64,000 nucleotides of DNA, taken from NCBI GenBank assembly GCA_963555705.1, contig OY743174.1, forward strand, positions 57,868,234-57,932,233, read 5' to 3'. The position numbers were made by a program, and so were the translations under genes. Positions within the stretch are counted from its first letter, which is position 1, and every line of letters begins with the position of its first letter. The stretch comes from Ligustrum vulgare (Eukaryota; Streptophyta; Magnoliopsida; Lamiales; Oleaceae). Positions 46,060-56,123 of the stretch are shown here, piece by piece. Under the pieces are notes generated by a model. The model ran no database searches, had not been told where the DNA came from, and worked only from the letters and a program-made list of their open reading frames with translations.

Positions 46060-47079
46060 TGTTGAACGATCCAATCTCGCAAGACACAAAGTAATCGAGA
46101 TTAGTCAATAATGCAGCGGAAGTAAACAATAAGATTAGCAATGTAATTGAATCAATACATAAACAATATAATTACAAATAATGATAACTCCATTTTTCAG
46201 CGAATTAGCGGACTGCACAGGGTGAAATCGAGGGCTCAAATTTCAGTCCAATCCCCACAATGGTAACACCACTACCCGCCTAGAGAACACTCCAAGACAA
46301 CCACCCCAAACCGGCCAAGAGACCCACTGCCAACGCACCTCCCACACAATACAAACCAGGCTGCATAAGAGGAACCACAAAGGAACCGAAACCAGCAAGG
46401 AAGTGATCACAGCAAGAGCCAAAACACAGGCTCACAGCAAGAAGAAACACACGGTCACAACAAGAACCGAGGCACAGGCTCACAACCGCAAGAACCTGGG
46501 AATGCACAATAAAGGGGCGCTGTCGGAAAGAGGAACCACAACAAGACTCGGCCAAGACAAGGACCGAACACCACCTCCCACAACCAAGAACCGGGCTGTC
46601 GAACACACCCACAACCCAGGAACCGAACCAAGGGAAGGACCACAAAGGAACCAACCACAGAAGCAGCAAGAACACGGTCACAAGATGACACACTTCCAAT
46701 CACCGAGAGAGGAAGAAGGGAGAGAGGGTCGGGTTCTTCACAAAGAAGAGAGAGTAGCCGCACCGAGAGAGTGGAGAGAAATGTCGAGGATGAGTGTTCT
46801 GTCGAGCCAAATGGGGAGGGTCGGGTAGATATAGGTTTATGGTTTAATTAGGGAAGCCCTAATTAAAATGGGTCGTCTCCGAAGCCTACCCATCGAGCAA
46901 CAGGGTCGAGACCCAATTAAAACCTCGACGTGGGTAGTAAATCTCTTAACGCGTGGGCTGCCTAATTGTGGAGATTGGGCAATACTTCGATCATGGGCCG
47001 AGGGCCTACGAAGCTTAAAATCCCACACTGTTTATTATCATTGCCCCCGAGGTTTGATTGGGACCAAAAAATCCCAACA
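46060..47079 (-). mobile_element. Copia-type LTR with adjoining polypurine tract
   Basis: 1020 bp bounded by TGTTGAACG and ATCCCAACA. On the minus strand a purine tract (CAGGTGGAGGTT) directly precedes its start, so it is a 3' LTR. The interior is GC-richer than usual here (46280-46760). The long overlapping frames in it (for example 46280-46828 on both strands) are low-complexity shadows. Confidence 0.65.
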
Positions 47080-48189
47080 AACCTCCACCTGGGTTCCAAT
47101 CGAACCTGCAACACCAAAACACCTAGTTCATTAGTTGCACAAAACAGTTCCAAACGAATTAGAAATCAACATACCTTTTCCAATGTTTCACGTTAGAAAC
47201 ATATCACATACCTGCTAACAGTACTCACCAAAAGGCCAAGGTAAAACCCAAGAATACACTAAATCATAGCAAGCCAAACTATGCATTTATATCACATTAG
47301 CAAGTAATACAACCTTAGACAAACAACACATGCTTTCTAAAGACAAATGTAAACAAGTTACATTTCCACATGAGTCAATCAAGAGCATTTAATAACACAA
47401 AGTTATCGGTGACTCCACAAATGCGATAAGAGCACATCAAAGGCAATCCACAAATCTTTTCACCAAGTTCACATAAATAACTTAACATTAACACCAAGTT
47501 AATCAAACAAGGTCAACACAAGTAACGTATTCAAATGACCCCCAAGAAAAGATATAACCACAATTACCTCATTCCAAAACCAATGTAGCTCTCCTCTCAC
47601 CGCCATCTATGCTCACTAGACTACTCAACAATCACACTTAACTGGTAAACTACTAAGATCCTAAGACAATGAATGTACCTCTATCACAACCTCACTACTA
47701 GAAGTTAAACATCGACTCTCCACCTCACCTAGAGATAATAGGAGCGTCCTCCACCTAATCGAGATCCTCACAGATAGAGTTAAACAAGACATTTGACAAC
47801 CTCATCTCTCGTGATCTACATGCCAAAACACACATCCCCTTGTATGTCACCAAATACACTCTTAGGCATCCAGTCCACCCTTACCAGCTAACCCTCACTT
47901 CTAACATAACTACTGAATACCCATCCCACCAAGGGAACGACATCTGACACCTATTGTGAGAACACACATAGTATCAAAACCTCACACCAAAACTCAACCA
48001 CCATGCATGTAACCATGTTATACACAACATAACATATCACACTCAAATTCATACAAATGTTCAAATCAATACAAATGAAATGCAACATAAGAAAAGCAAC
48101 CGAATCAAATGACCACACATGCAAAAGGGTAAAAAAATCAATCAGATGCACACAATAATTCAGTAGAAACTGCAAGTGAGATAAAAGCA
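47080..48189 (-). other. Non-coding internal region of a gag-only copia element
   Basis: This region lies between the gag stop and the polypurine tract, where protease, integrase, RT and RNase H would be. I can read no pol motif on the minus strand. It is A- and C-rich on the plus strand with short frames only. Confidence 0.55.
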
Positions 48190-49023
48190 TCAATAAACTC
48201 CACTCGGATCACCTTCCGAGTAAGTAACTATATTGATCCCATTTCTATCCCCATCTACTATTTTGTTTTTCTCTCCAGGACAGTCTCTTTTACAATGGCC
48301 AGACCTACTACAACCATAGCACTTCGTTCCCTTCTCCTTACCCTGTGACTTAAAACTACTTCCACCCTTCCATCTATCACCCTCATGGTTTGAGTCACCT
48401 CTGTTTTTACCACGCACACCTCGCATCATATGGATCTCACGACTACCACCCCTCACATCTCTTTCAGCTTTCACCTCCCTCTGCCTACTTTTCAAGGAAT
48501 CAATGACAATTTCAGGTGTAAGAGTATCCCTCCCATATTTTATAGCATTCTTAACCTCTTTATAAGTGTCAGGAATAGCATTTAACAATATAACAGCTTT
48601 ATATTCTTCGGGTACCTTTTCACCACAGTTAGTGATATCTTGCACAAGTTTATTAAAGACATCCAAGTTGTCATCTAAGTCCTTAGAGGGATCAATTTTG
48701 AAACTGAAGAAACTTTCAAGCAAGTAAAGCTTATTAGGAGTAGACTTTGACACATAAAGTTCTTCCAATTTGTCCCAAAGGTCTTTAGTGGTATCATGTT
48801 TACCCACTTTACGCAAATCAGAGTCAGATAGATGCAAAATGATAGAAGTGTATGCGAGTTCATCAAAATCCTTTTTCTCATCAGCAGTCACAGTATTTGG
48901 GAAAGAATTGTCAATAGCTTTTGAAATCTTTTGTTGTACCAAAATACCTTTCATTTTCTGTTGCCATATAGAAAAATCACATTTACCATTAAAGATGTTC
49001 AATTCAAAACGGTGTGCAAACAT
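48190..49023 (-). CDS. Copia gag polyprotein, intact, without pol
   Basis: 277 aa from the ATG at 49023 (MFAHRFELNIFNGK), chosen over an upstream in-frame ATG at 49065 because the family begins at this point. The UBN2-type gag core spans about 10-200 (DFSIWQQKMKGIL, WDKLEELYVSKSTPNKLYLL, AIPDTYKEVKNAI). A basic linker is followed by a zinc knuckle CYGCSRSGHCKRDC at about 240. Gag packages element RNA into cytoplasmic particles. The frame ends shortly after the knuckle (DPSGVY then stop), just before the protease would start, and no pol is found downstream. No stops or shifts occur, so the gag frame is preserved on its own. Confidence 0.85.
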   Translation of the reverse strand: MFAHRFELNIFNGKCDFSIWQQKMKGILVQQKISKAIDNSFPNTVTADEKKDFDELAYTSIILHLSDSDLRKVGKHDTTKDLWDKLEELYVSKSTPNKLYLLESFFSFKIDPSKDLDDNLDVFNKLVQDITNCGEKVPEEYKAVILLNAIPDTYKEVKNAIKYGRDTLTPEIVIDSLKSRQREVKAERDVRGGSREIHMMRGVRGKNRGDSNHEGDRWKGGSSFKSQGKEKGTKCYGCSRSGHCKRDCPGEKNKIVDGDRNGINIVTYSEGDPSGVY

Positions 49024-49687
49024 CTTAACAAATAAGAAGCACACAATGCAATATAAGCACCACACGGAAATTCACAAAGAAGATCCTAAAGGTCGCAATA
49101 TACACCGTTCTAAATTCTTAGGATTCCGTGAGACTCAAAGATCTCAGGTCAAGGGAGTTTTCGACACGGGAGTCTAGATGACAGTTCTAATAATAGTGCA
49201 ACAAGCAAAATAATCACAAAAGATGTCACAAGACAAACATCTATGAAAAAAACATAGATAAAGTCAAATAATTCTTACAACTAGCAACAGACAACCGCAA
49301 GCCTAATGGTCACCCCCACACGATGACCTGCTATTACTGGAATTTAAAAGTTTCAGCCAATTTACCAGAGCGGACCAATCTTAGTCCGTAATATGGAGAG
49401 ATGCGAAATTATTTATCGTTTTATATTTTGCAATTAGCCAATTTTGAAGCGTAAATCAGCACCAAGCTCGCAAACCTCCAAAATATGGTCTAACAAACAA
49501 ACAACGATAAAACACAAATTAAACAATAATTTTCGATCACAAAGAATTTGAAAATATAATTGAAATCAAATAATTTCGAACGACAAAAACAAAACTAATT
49601 TTCACTTAATGAAATTTAAATTAGGGAATTAGAAAACTCAATCAATGAATTCCAGTATTGATTCAATTCAGCCAATCGAGCCACCAA

Positions 49688-49700
49688 GGCTCTGATACCA
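49688..49700 (-). other. Primer-binding site, initiator Met tRNA (minus strand)
   Basis: TGGTATCAGAGCC on the minus strand, directly after the end of the LTR at 49703-50443. It primes in the direction of the gag ORF. Confidence 0.85.
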
Positions 49701-49702
49701 GT

Positions 49703-50443
49703 TGTAGGCTTCAATTGGACCTGCAATGCAACAAATGCAAGGGTTAATTCAATTAAAACCAAGAAAAAATTACACTAAAATGAAAGAGGAAGAAACTAGG
49801 TTAGAAAATTTGATTTTTCTCCTTTTTAATTTTTGCTCAGAAAATCATTCTAACCACCACAAGTGCAACACCACAATTTTGAGGTTTGTACAACCACGAA
49901 GGAAGTACGGGTAATCACAAATCGAAACCGATCACTGAGAAAGGACAGCCCACGAAGGTCACGAAAGGAAGCAACCGTGTGTCACGAAGAAGCACAAGAA
50001 GAGAGGCTGAATACTTAAGCAAATGAACACGAAGAAGGCACACTGAACGCATAGCTGGGCTCGGTTATTTATAGGTGAATAGTCCTATGCCATAGATGAA
50101 ACCAAACAGAATGGAGGAGAGTAAGGAACGGGATGATACTTATCAAAATCAAGATAAAGATTATCTTGATAATTAACCAACCGAGAATAATGAGATAAAA
50201 GATATTGATAAACTTTGTTCGGTTTTTATCTCCTTTTTCCGATGTTATCTCCAAAGTCGGGTATCGAGCACCAATCCCAATTGGGTTGACTCCCTCAAAA
50301 TACCCGATCAAGTGGGCTACAAACAATTGTGGTGTGGACTTAACTGATCTTCAATATTGGCTTATAAAAGCCTGAAGTTAAAACGGGCCTCGATTTTTCA
50401 TCATCGCCAAAGGGGTTTAATTTTAGTAACACATTACCTAACA
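49703..50443 (-). mobile_element. Copia LTR between a pol C-terminus and a gag unit
   Basis: 741 bp, TGTAGGCTTC to CACATTACCTAACA on the plus strand. On the minus strand a polypurine tract (AAGGTGGAGGTT) and the end of a copia pol lie before it, and the primer-binding site and gag follow. It therefore serves as 3' LTR to the right and 5' LTR to the left. It contains a minus-strand TATAAATA at about 50068-50075. Its sequence clearly differs from the LTR at 46060-47079. Confidence 0.7.
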
Positions 50444-50520
50444 AACCTCCACCTTGTTACCAAACTAACCTGTAAGCTTAACAAGGAAAAATTGTAGCAC
50501 AAAAGAAACTTACATACCTG

Positions 50521-50607
50521 TACCAATATTTAGAAGACTAAGACAGCTTCTTAATTTTACCAAAGGAAGCACCTTAGTGCCCATATCTGCAGGGTTGTAT
50601 TCTGAAA
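50521..50607 (-). pseudogene. Copia pol C-terminal remnant
   Basis: Minus-strand text reads NPADMGTKVLPLVKLRSC then LSLLNIG, matching the copia RNase H tail (NPADxxTK...). It is preceded by unrelated DNA, so only the last 25-30 codons remain. Confidence 0.7.
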
Positions 50608-50881
50608 GAACTTTCTCAAGTGAAAGTACAAAGTGTTATAGAAATTAAGATAATTCAATGAATATGAGAGATAGAAGTTAATAATAAAAAATAAATTTCG
50701 TATCCTATAAATTTTATAGATCTTTTCTAATCTTGATTAGTGTGCTTCGTCGAGAGTGAAAGTTGCTTGATTATGATTCATAACATCTGAGCGAGATAAA
50801 GATTCAACTTGATTTAGCTCTTTGTTTGAATCTCATTAAAAAAAATTCTTTTTTTTATAGTACTCAATCTCAATCATTCAT

Positions 50882-51411
50882 TAAAAATTAAACCAATCAA
50901 ATACTCTCAATTGATTTTCCAGGAAAATAATTTCGAAACAAAATCATTTTCTTGGAAAATATTTTCTTTCATCCATTTTCCACTTTCGCAATCAAACAGG
51001 CCCTAAATTCTATATTGGGAACACCCCCCTAAGAAAAGTTGCAAAATGATTTTCTTAGAAAAGAAATATAATCAAACACTAAAAAAGTAGAAAATTCACC
51101 ACGATTTTCCATTTTCCATGGAAAATAACTTGTATCAAATGGAGCCTATCGGTGTCTAATTTTATTCTGAAGGGTTTAAACTGATTTCAAGTATATGCTT
51201 GAATTTCTGCGAACAATTTAGGGGCTAAATTACATGGACAAATGTATTGAAGAAAAATAATATTTATGAGAGGATTGGAGTAACATATCTGTGTCGTGCA
51301 TTAGCGGTTGAAAAGAAATTAGATTAGGTTTGGCTTAAAGAGAAATTAGATCAGGGATTTCTAGCAATGGGCAGCCAAATTAAAGCTTAAGGCTGCGTTT
51401 GATTGCAATTA
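50882..51411. repeat. Left arm of a 530-bp inverted repeat
   Basis: Reverse-complementary to 51939-52468 with no length difference. By eye I found one substitution (TTGCAAAATG against TTGGAAAATG). The arm contains part of a MITE end ('tttcttggaaaatattttc') and about 380 bp of otherwise unique sequence. A 29-bp direct repeat starts at 50858 and again at 51410, so this arm is also bracketed by a direct repeat. Confidence 0.9.
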
Positions 51412-51960
51412 GTACTCAATCTCAATCATTCATTAAAAGATTCAACTTGATTGCGTTTGATTGTAAGGATGAAATTTGGATAGAAAAAAAAATGAATTTT
51501 AGTAAATTTAATTTTTTAGAATTTGAAGTTTAATGTGTTTGATTAGTTTAATTTTCTAAATGAAAAAAGTGGAAAATTTTTCAACTTTTATTGTTTGGTG
51601 TTTGACATTATTTTTTCATGACAAATAAAGTAAAATTTAGCTATTTTAATTAAAAAAATCATTTTTAAAACATTTGTACTTGATAATAATAATAATATTA
51701 ATTTTTGAGAAAAAAATAAATCAATTAACAATAACAAAAATGATTAAACATGACGAAAATGATAAAAAATTTTACCTAAAAAATAAACCTCCTACCTCGG
51801 CTGGAAAATGAATTCCTTAAAAAGTGGGAATTGAGGCACGTGACGAGCAAACATGGAAAATGATTTTCATGAAAATACTTGACAATGAAACAACCCAAAT
51901 TTGAAAAATTGGGTGAAAAATGTGATTTTCATAGAATTTAATTGCAATCAAACGCAGCCT
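51390..51960. mobile_element. MITE at the centre of the inverted repeat
   Basis: The ends are AGGCTGCGTTTGATTGCAAT and its exact complement, with TTA/TAA at the borders (PIF/Harbinger-like). The interior resembles the element at 52348-52872: both contain 'ttagctattttaa', 'acttgataat' and 'aatcaattaacaa'. The exact border cannot be fixed because the surrounding arms are also inverted. Confidence 0.55.
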
Positions 51961-52468
51961 TAAGCTTTAATTTGGCTGCCCATTGCTAGAAATCCCTGAT
52001 CTAATTTCTCTTTAAGCCAAACCTAATCTAATTTCTTTTCAACCGCTAATGCACGACACAGATATGTTACTCCAATCCTCTCATAAATATTATTTTTCTT
52101 CAATACATTTGTCCATGTAATTTAGCCCCTAAATTGTTCGCAGAAATTCAAGCATATACTTGAAATCAGTTTAAACCCTTCAGAATAAAATTAGACACCG
52201 ATAGGCTCCATTTGATACAAGTTATTTTCCATGGAAAATGGAAAATCGTGGTGAATTTTCTACTTTTTTAGTGTTTGATTATATTTCTTTTCTAAGAAAA
52301 TCATTTTCCAACTTTTCTTAGGGGGGTGTTCCCAATATAGAATTTAGGGCCTGTTTGATTGCGAAAGTGGAAAATGGATGAAAGAAAATATTTTCCAAGA
52401 AAATGATTTTGTTTCGAAATTATTTTCCTGGAAAATCAATTGAGAGTATTTGATTGGTTTAATTTTTA
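51939..52468. repeat. Right arm of the 530-bp inverted repeat
   Basis: Partner of 50882-51411; the spacer is 527 bp. On the right side the sequence continues as an apparently complete MITE, whereas the left arm stops inside that MITE. The right copy is therefore probably the source. Confidence 0.9.
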
Positions 52469-52873
52469 GGTGAAAAAAGTTGGAAATTTTCCAAATTTTG
52501 TTATTTGATTGAAATCATTTTCCATGGTAAATAATGTAAATTTTAGCTATTTTAATAAAAAAAAAAATTTTTACTTTTTCAAGACATTATTACTTGATAA
52601 TGATAGTGTTATTTTAAAAAAAAAAAAATCAATTAACAACAACAAAATTGATCAAACGTGATGCAAAATTATTTTCCACCTTACAAGTCAAATATTTTCC
52701 CTACTAAAACCCAAAAAAATCTTTTCCACATTTCAAACAAAATGGCGCGTGGAGTACAAGTTGAGGAAAATATTTTCCATGCCAAAATTTGTTGTCAAAC
52801 ACTACAAAATGTTAAAAGTTGGAAAATGTTTTTTTTTTTTCCTTGAAAAATCTTGACATATCAAACACACCCT
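52348..52873. mobile_element. PIF/Harbinger-like MITE
   Basis: Ends 'agggcctgtttgattgcgaaag' and the complement of 'aagggtgtgtttgatatg', flanked by TTA and TAA. Rich in GGAAAAT/ATTTTCC motifs. Non-coding. Confidence 0.6.
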
Positions 52874-53037
52874 TAATGAAATTTTTTAGATTGATGTATT
52901 CTCATGAAATTTAAGGATTTTAATAGAATTTCATATATTCTTTTAAATTCTAATGAAATTTTATTCCACAAATTTTAGTGGATTTCAGTAAATTTTAATG
53001 GAATTTGTTGAATGTCCTCTGAATATGAAATTTAGTT

Positions 53038-53265
53038 GCCCCCAGGGCACATCTCCCAGCGGTGAAAGGGATGGTGGTTTAAAGACCAACTTCGCTTGAT
53101 CAGGGGTTCGAATTCAGCACTTGCAAATTTAAAAGGGTAAGCCCTCACCCTGCACTCTGGGAGGTATAACATGCGATTTAAATCATTCACCAAGGCTCAG
53201 AGCATGGTCGGTGAGGCCCTCAAGGTTGGGGCTCAACCTTTTTATTTTTATTTTTTAATAGATTT
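53038..53265 (+). mobile_element. tRNA-derived SINE
   Basis: A tRNA-like head starts near 53038. The A-box region lies around 53055-53068 (CAGCGGTGAAAGG), and a B box GGTTCGAATTC at 53105-53115 matches the consensus in 10 of 11 positions. The spacing is typical of an internal Pol III promoter. The body ends in a T-rich tail. About 225 bp, non-coding; it needs LINE machinery in trans. Confidence 0.7.
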
Positions 53266-54886
53266 TAAAATTTCATATACTTTAATCTCTTGTCGGGTAA
53301 TTTATTTATTATATTTTATTGTGTAAGTTGAGTGTGAACTTGAGGCAAAAGTCAAAAAAATAACATGATTTTTTACTTAATCAACAAAAACATTAAAAAA
53401 AATGCATAAACATTCTATCCATGTCGAAAAAATAAAATATATAAACTTTTCTAATTTTAATTTAATTATATAAAAAAACTCATAATTTTTTTTAAATGAA
53501 TTGACAAAAAGTTGTTAAATTTGAAAACTAGCTTTCTAACTTTTTAATCAACATACATTCTCCTCATTTAAGGCATCTATTCACATTTCTTGAGTTTGAA
53601 AAACGTCTTCTTTAATGAGTTTAATTCTCTTGATAGTATTTCATTTCTGAAATTTCTAAAAATTGGAATAGTTTATTTTGTTTCTTATTGGAAGAATTTG
53701 CTCTTGCTTGATAAGAAATACATTCATCTCGATTTTTTTTTTTGGGTTTATCGAGAAAAGGCATGAAGATTCTCATTTTTTTTTAATAACTATTTGAAAG
53801 GATAGGAGGGATATGAAATTCAATTGGTGAAGAAACTTGAACGAGTAAAGCAGGTCACTAATTGAACGTCTAAACCAGTTTTTTTTTCCAAATCGAGTGA
53901 CGGTATAGATTTTTTTTTATTTTTTATTTTTTTAAGTCCTGAATAATTTTCCAATAGCCAGAAGTTTTGTCCAGGAAGTGTAGGTTCATACAAGATTTTG
54001 AAAAAGCCAAGCTTCAATGGTTATGTTACTGATAATAAGATTAGTTAATGTTTTCAATATTAATGATCTGACATTATATCTAGGTCACCACAATATGAAC
54101 TTTGTTGTTGCGGCAATTGAAAGCCTACCTGGCACCCAGCTTGTGAGAAGAGCTTGAAGATGTTCTTAAATCAAATGCATGCAACACAAGGAGACATTTA
54201 TCAAAAATTCTATTGAGGAGTGAGAGTGGGCTTTGGCAGCATTTCGATATTTGGAAAATGATGAGAATTGTGACTTGCGGAGAAGAAGATCCATTTATGA
54301 AGGTTAGAGACAGAGAAATAGGATAATAGAATGGAGGCGAAGGCTATGTGGAATGTTATGGAATTAGAAATTTCGAGGGATTATGGTCAGATTTGTTAAA
54401 GAATTTTGTCTTCATATTTTATAGTTTCAAATCCATCACAATCCATTCAATTCCATTAATTTAAGAAATCCAGCGAAACCCATAAGTTTTTTAGGACACC
54501 GGAATTTAATGGAATCATTAGAAATCCATATTGAGGACCTTGAATTTTGACGGATTCTATAAAATTCTAAAATGAGGACACGTTGAATATCATAGAATTA
54601 ATTTTCCACTTTCGTCTCGTTTGGTCATTTTTGTTCTTAATTAACTCATTTTTTTTAGAAATTAACATTATTATTATTATTAAGTATAAACGTATAGAAA
54701 AAATTTTAAAAAATTAATTTTGATTAAAACAAATAAAATTTGAAAAATTCTCTACTTTTTTCATGTAAAAAATTAAATCAATTAAAAGTATTAAACTTCT
54801 AATTTTGAGGAAAATAAATTCCCTGAAATTCGTTTCTTTCCACTCAAATTCTACCCTCACAATAAACGAACCCTTAAACTTGTTCG
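53266..54886. other. Intergenic, no gene seen
   Basis: AT-rich with many short homopolymers. No readable protein on either strand; a 65-aa minus-strand frame near 53820-54017 spans poly-A text and is chance. Confidence 0.5.
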
Positions 54887-55727
54887 AGCATCTCCAATAA
54901 CCTTTTTATATTTAAAAAGCATATCCTACATAATAAAGAGCACCTTTAAATTTAAAAGGCAGAAATTTTTACAGGTTTCAACAAACTCCTTATTTCTTTT
55001 TCATAAAAATATTTATTGTCATTGATTATTTTAGTTAATATTTATTTTTTTAAAAGTGAATGACTAATGATAACAAATATATATGTAAGAATATTGAAAC
55101 TTTATTAATACATTTAATTTAATACTCCCCCTTCTTATTTATATAGGCATATTTGACTTTTCAGACAAATTAAAAAAACATATTTAATATTATTGAAAAT
55201 ATTAATTTTTATAAAGAAAATTTTTAACTTATACTTATTAATATCAAAACTATTACTATTGAAAATAATAAATAGAGATAAATTAGTAAACAAATAAAAT
55301 AAATATTTCCTATTAAAAAAAAAAAAAAAACCTAAATAATTAAGACTAAAGAAAAAGGAAAAAATGCCTATATAAATAATACAGAGGGAATAATAAAAGG
55401 AAAATTTTATTTGAACCCCAAGTGTGACCCCAACCTTACCCCCTTACTCACATGGGGGGCGGGGCCCGCTCATCAATGATGAGCGGATCATTGATGAGCG
55501 GACCCCACCCCCCATGTGAGTAAAGAGCAAGGTTGGAGTCAGACTTGGGGTGCATGTACCATAACCCGTAATAAAAATAGTGGGATTAGCTCTCAAAATT
55601 TGGAGATCCAAGCTCACTCTCTAAATTAAAATATTAAAAAACAAAGTCCATTGAAGTAAAATTTTAATTATTGAATCTTCAAAATAAAGAACATTCCAAA
55701 TTTAGAGAGTATATTGGTGATGCTCTA
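54887..55727. mobile_element. MITE-like element carrying a foldback insertion
   Basis: Left end GAGCATCTCCAATAACC, right end the complement of AGAGCATCACCAATATAC, the same terminal type as the MITE at 3999-4482. Its length is inflated by the foldback element at 55416-55550. No clear TAA duplication is left. Confidence 0.5.
55416..55550. mobile_element. Foldback element, near-perfect palindrome of 135 bp
   Basis: The arm from 55416 (CCCCAAGTGTGACCCCAACC) pairs with the arm ending 55550 (GGTTGGAGTCAGACTTGGGG). The centre holds ATCAATGATGAGCGGATCATTGAT. It includes 'ccatgtgagta' and 'gcaaggttgg', also found at 3170-3205, and a partial relative is at 55815-55870. GC-rich against the local background. 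Confidence 0.8.
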
Positions 55728-56123
55728 CCAGCTCTTAAGAGTCGAGTTTTTTGAGTTTTTCATTTTATCGCAGTTTGGAAAGTTATGGTGGAGGAGATAA
55801 AAGCCTAAAACTAAGTGGGCTCCACCCCCTTCATGTGAGGAGGGGTCACCTCGGGGGTAAGCCCCAAGATGCTTGTATCATCATCCAAACAAAATAGGAG
55901 CAATTTTCATTTTTCAAACACTGCATATGAGCTTGCGGGCTAGATTTTGGTCTGCCCAATAGACCCATAGTTGACAGTACAGAATATAAGAAACGTGGAC
56001 TTAGAAGCCGCGTTGCCTTCTTCCATACAGTAACAGTATACAGGAAACATTCTGACATTGGCTTCTCCTAAGCCCATATATCAACATAACTCTGCCGTTC
56101 ATACAAGTCCTCAAATATACATT

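Noticed and set aside
46280..46828. Overlapping 139-aa, 141-aa and 102-aa frames on both strands
   Set aside because: A GC-richer LTR segment; frames on both strands are repetitive (Lys/Thr/Gln or Cys/Leu/Val/Ser) and no family is recognisable.
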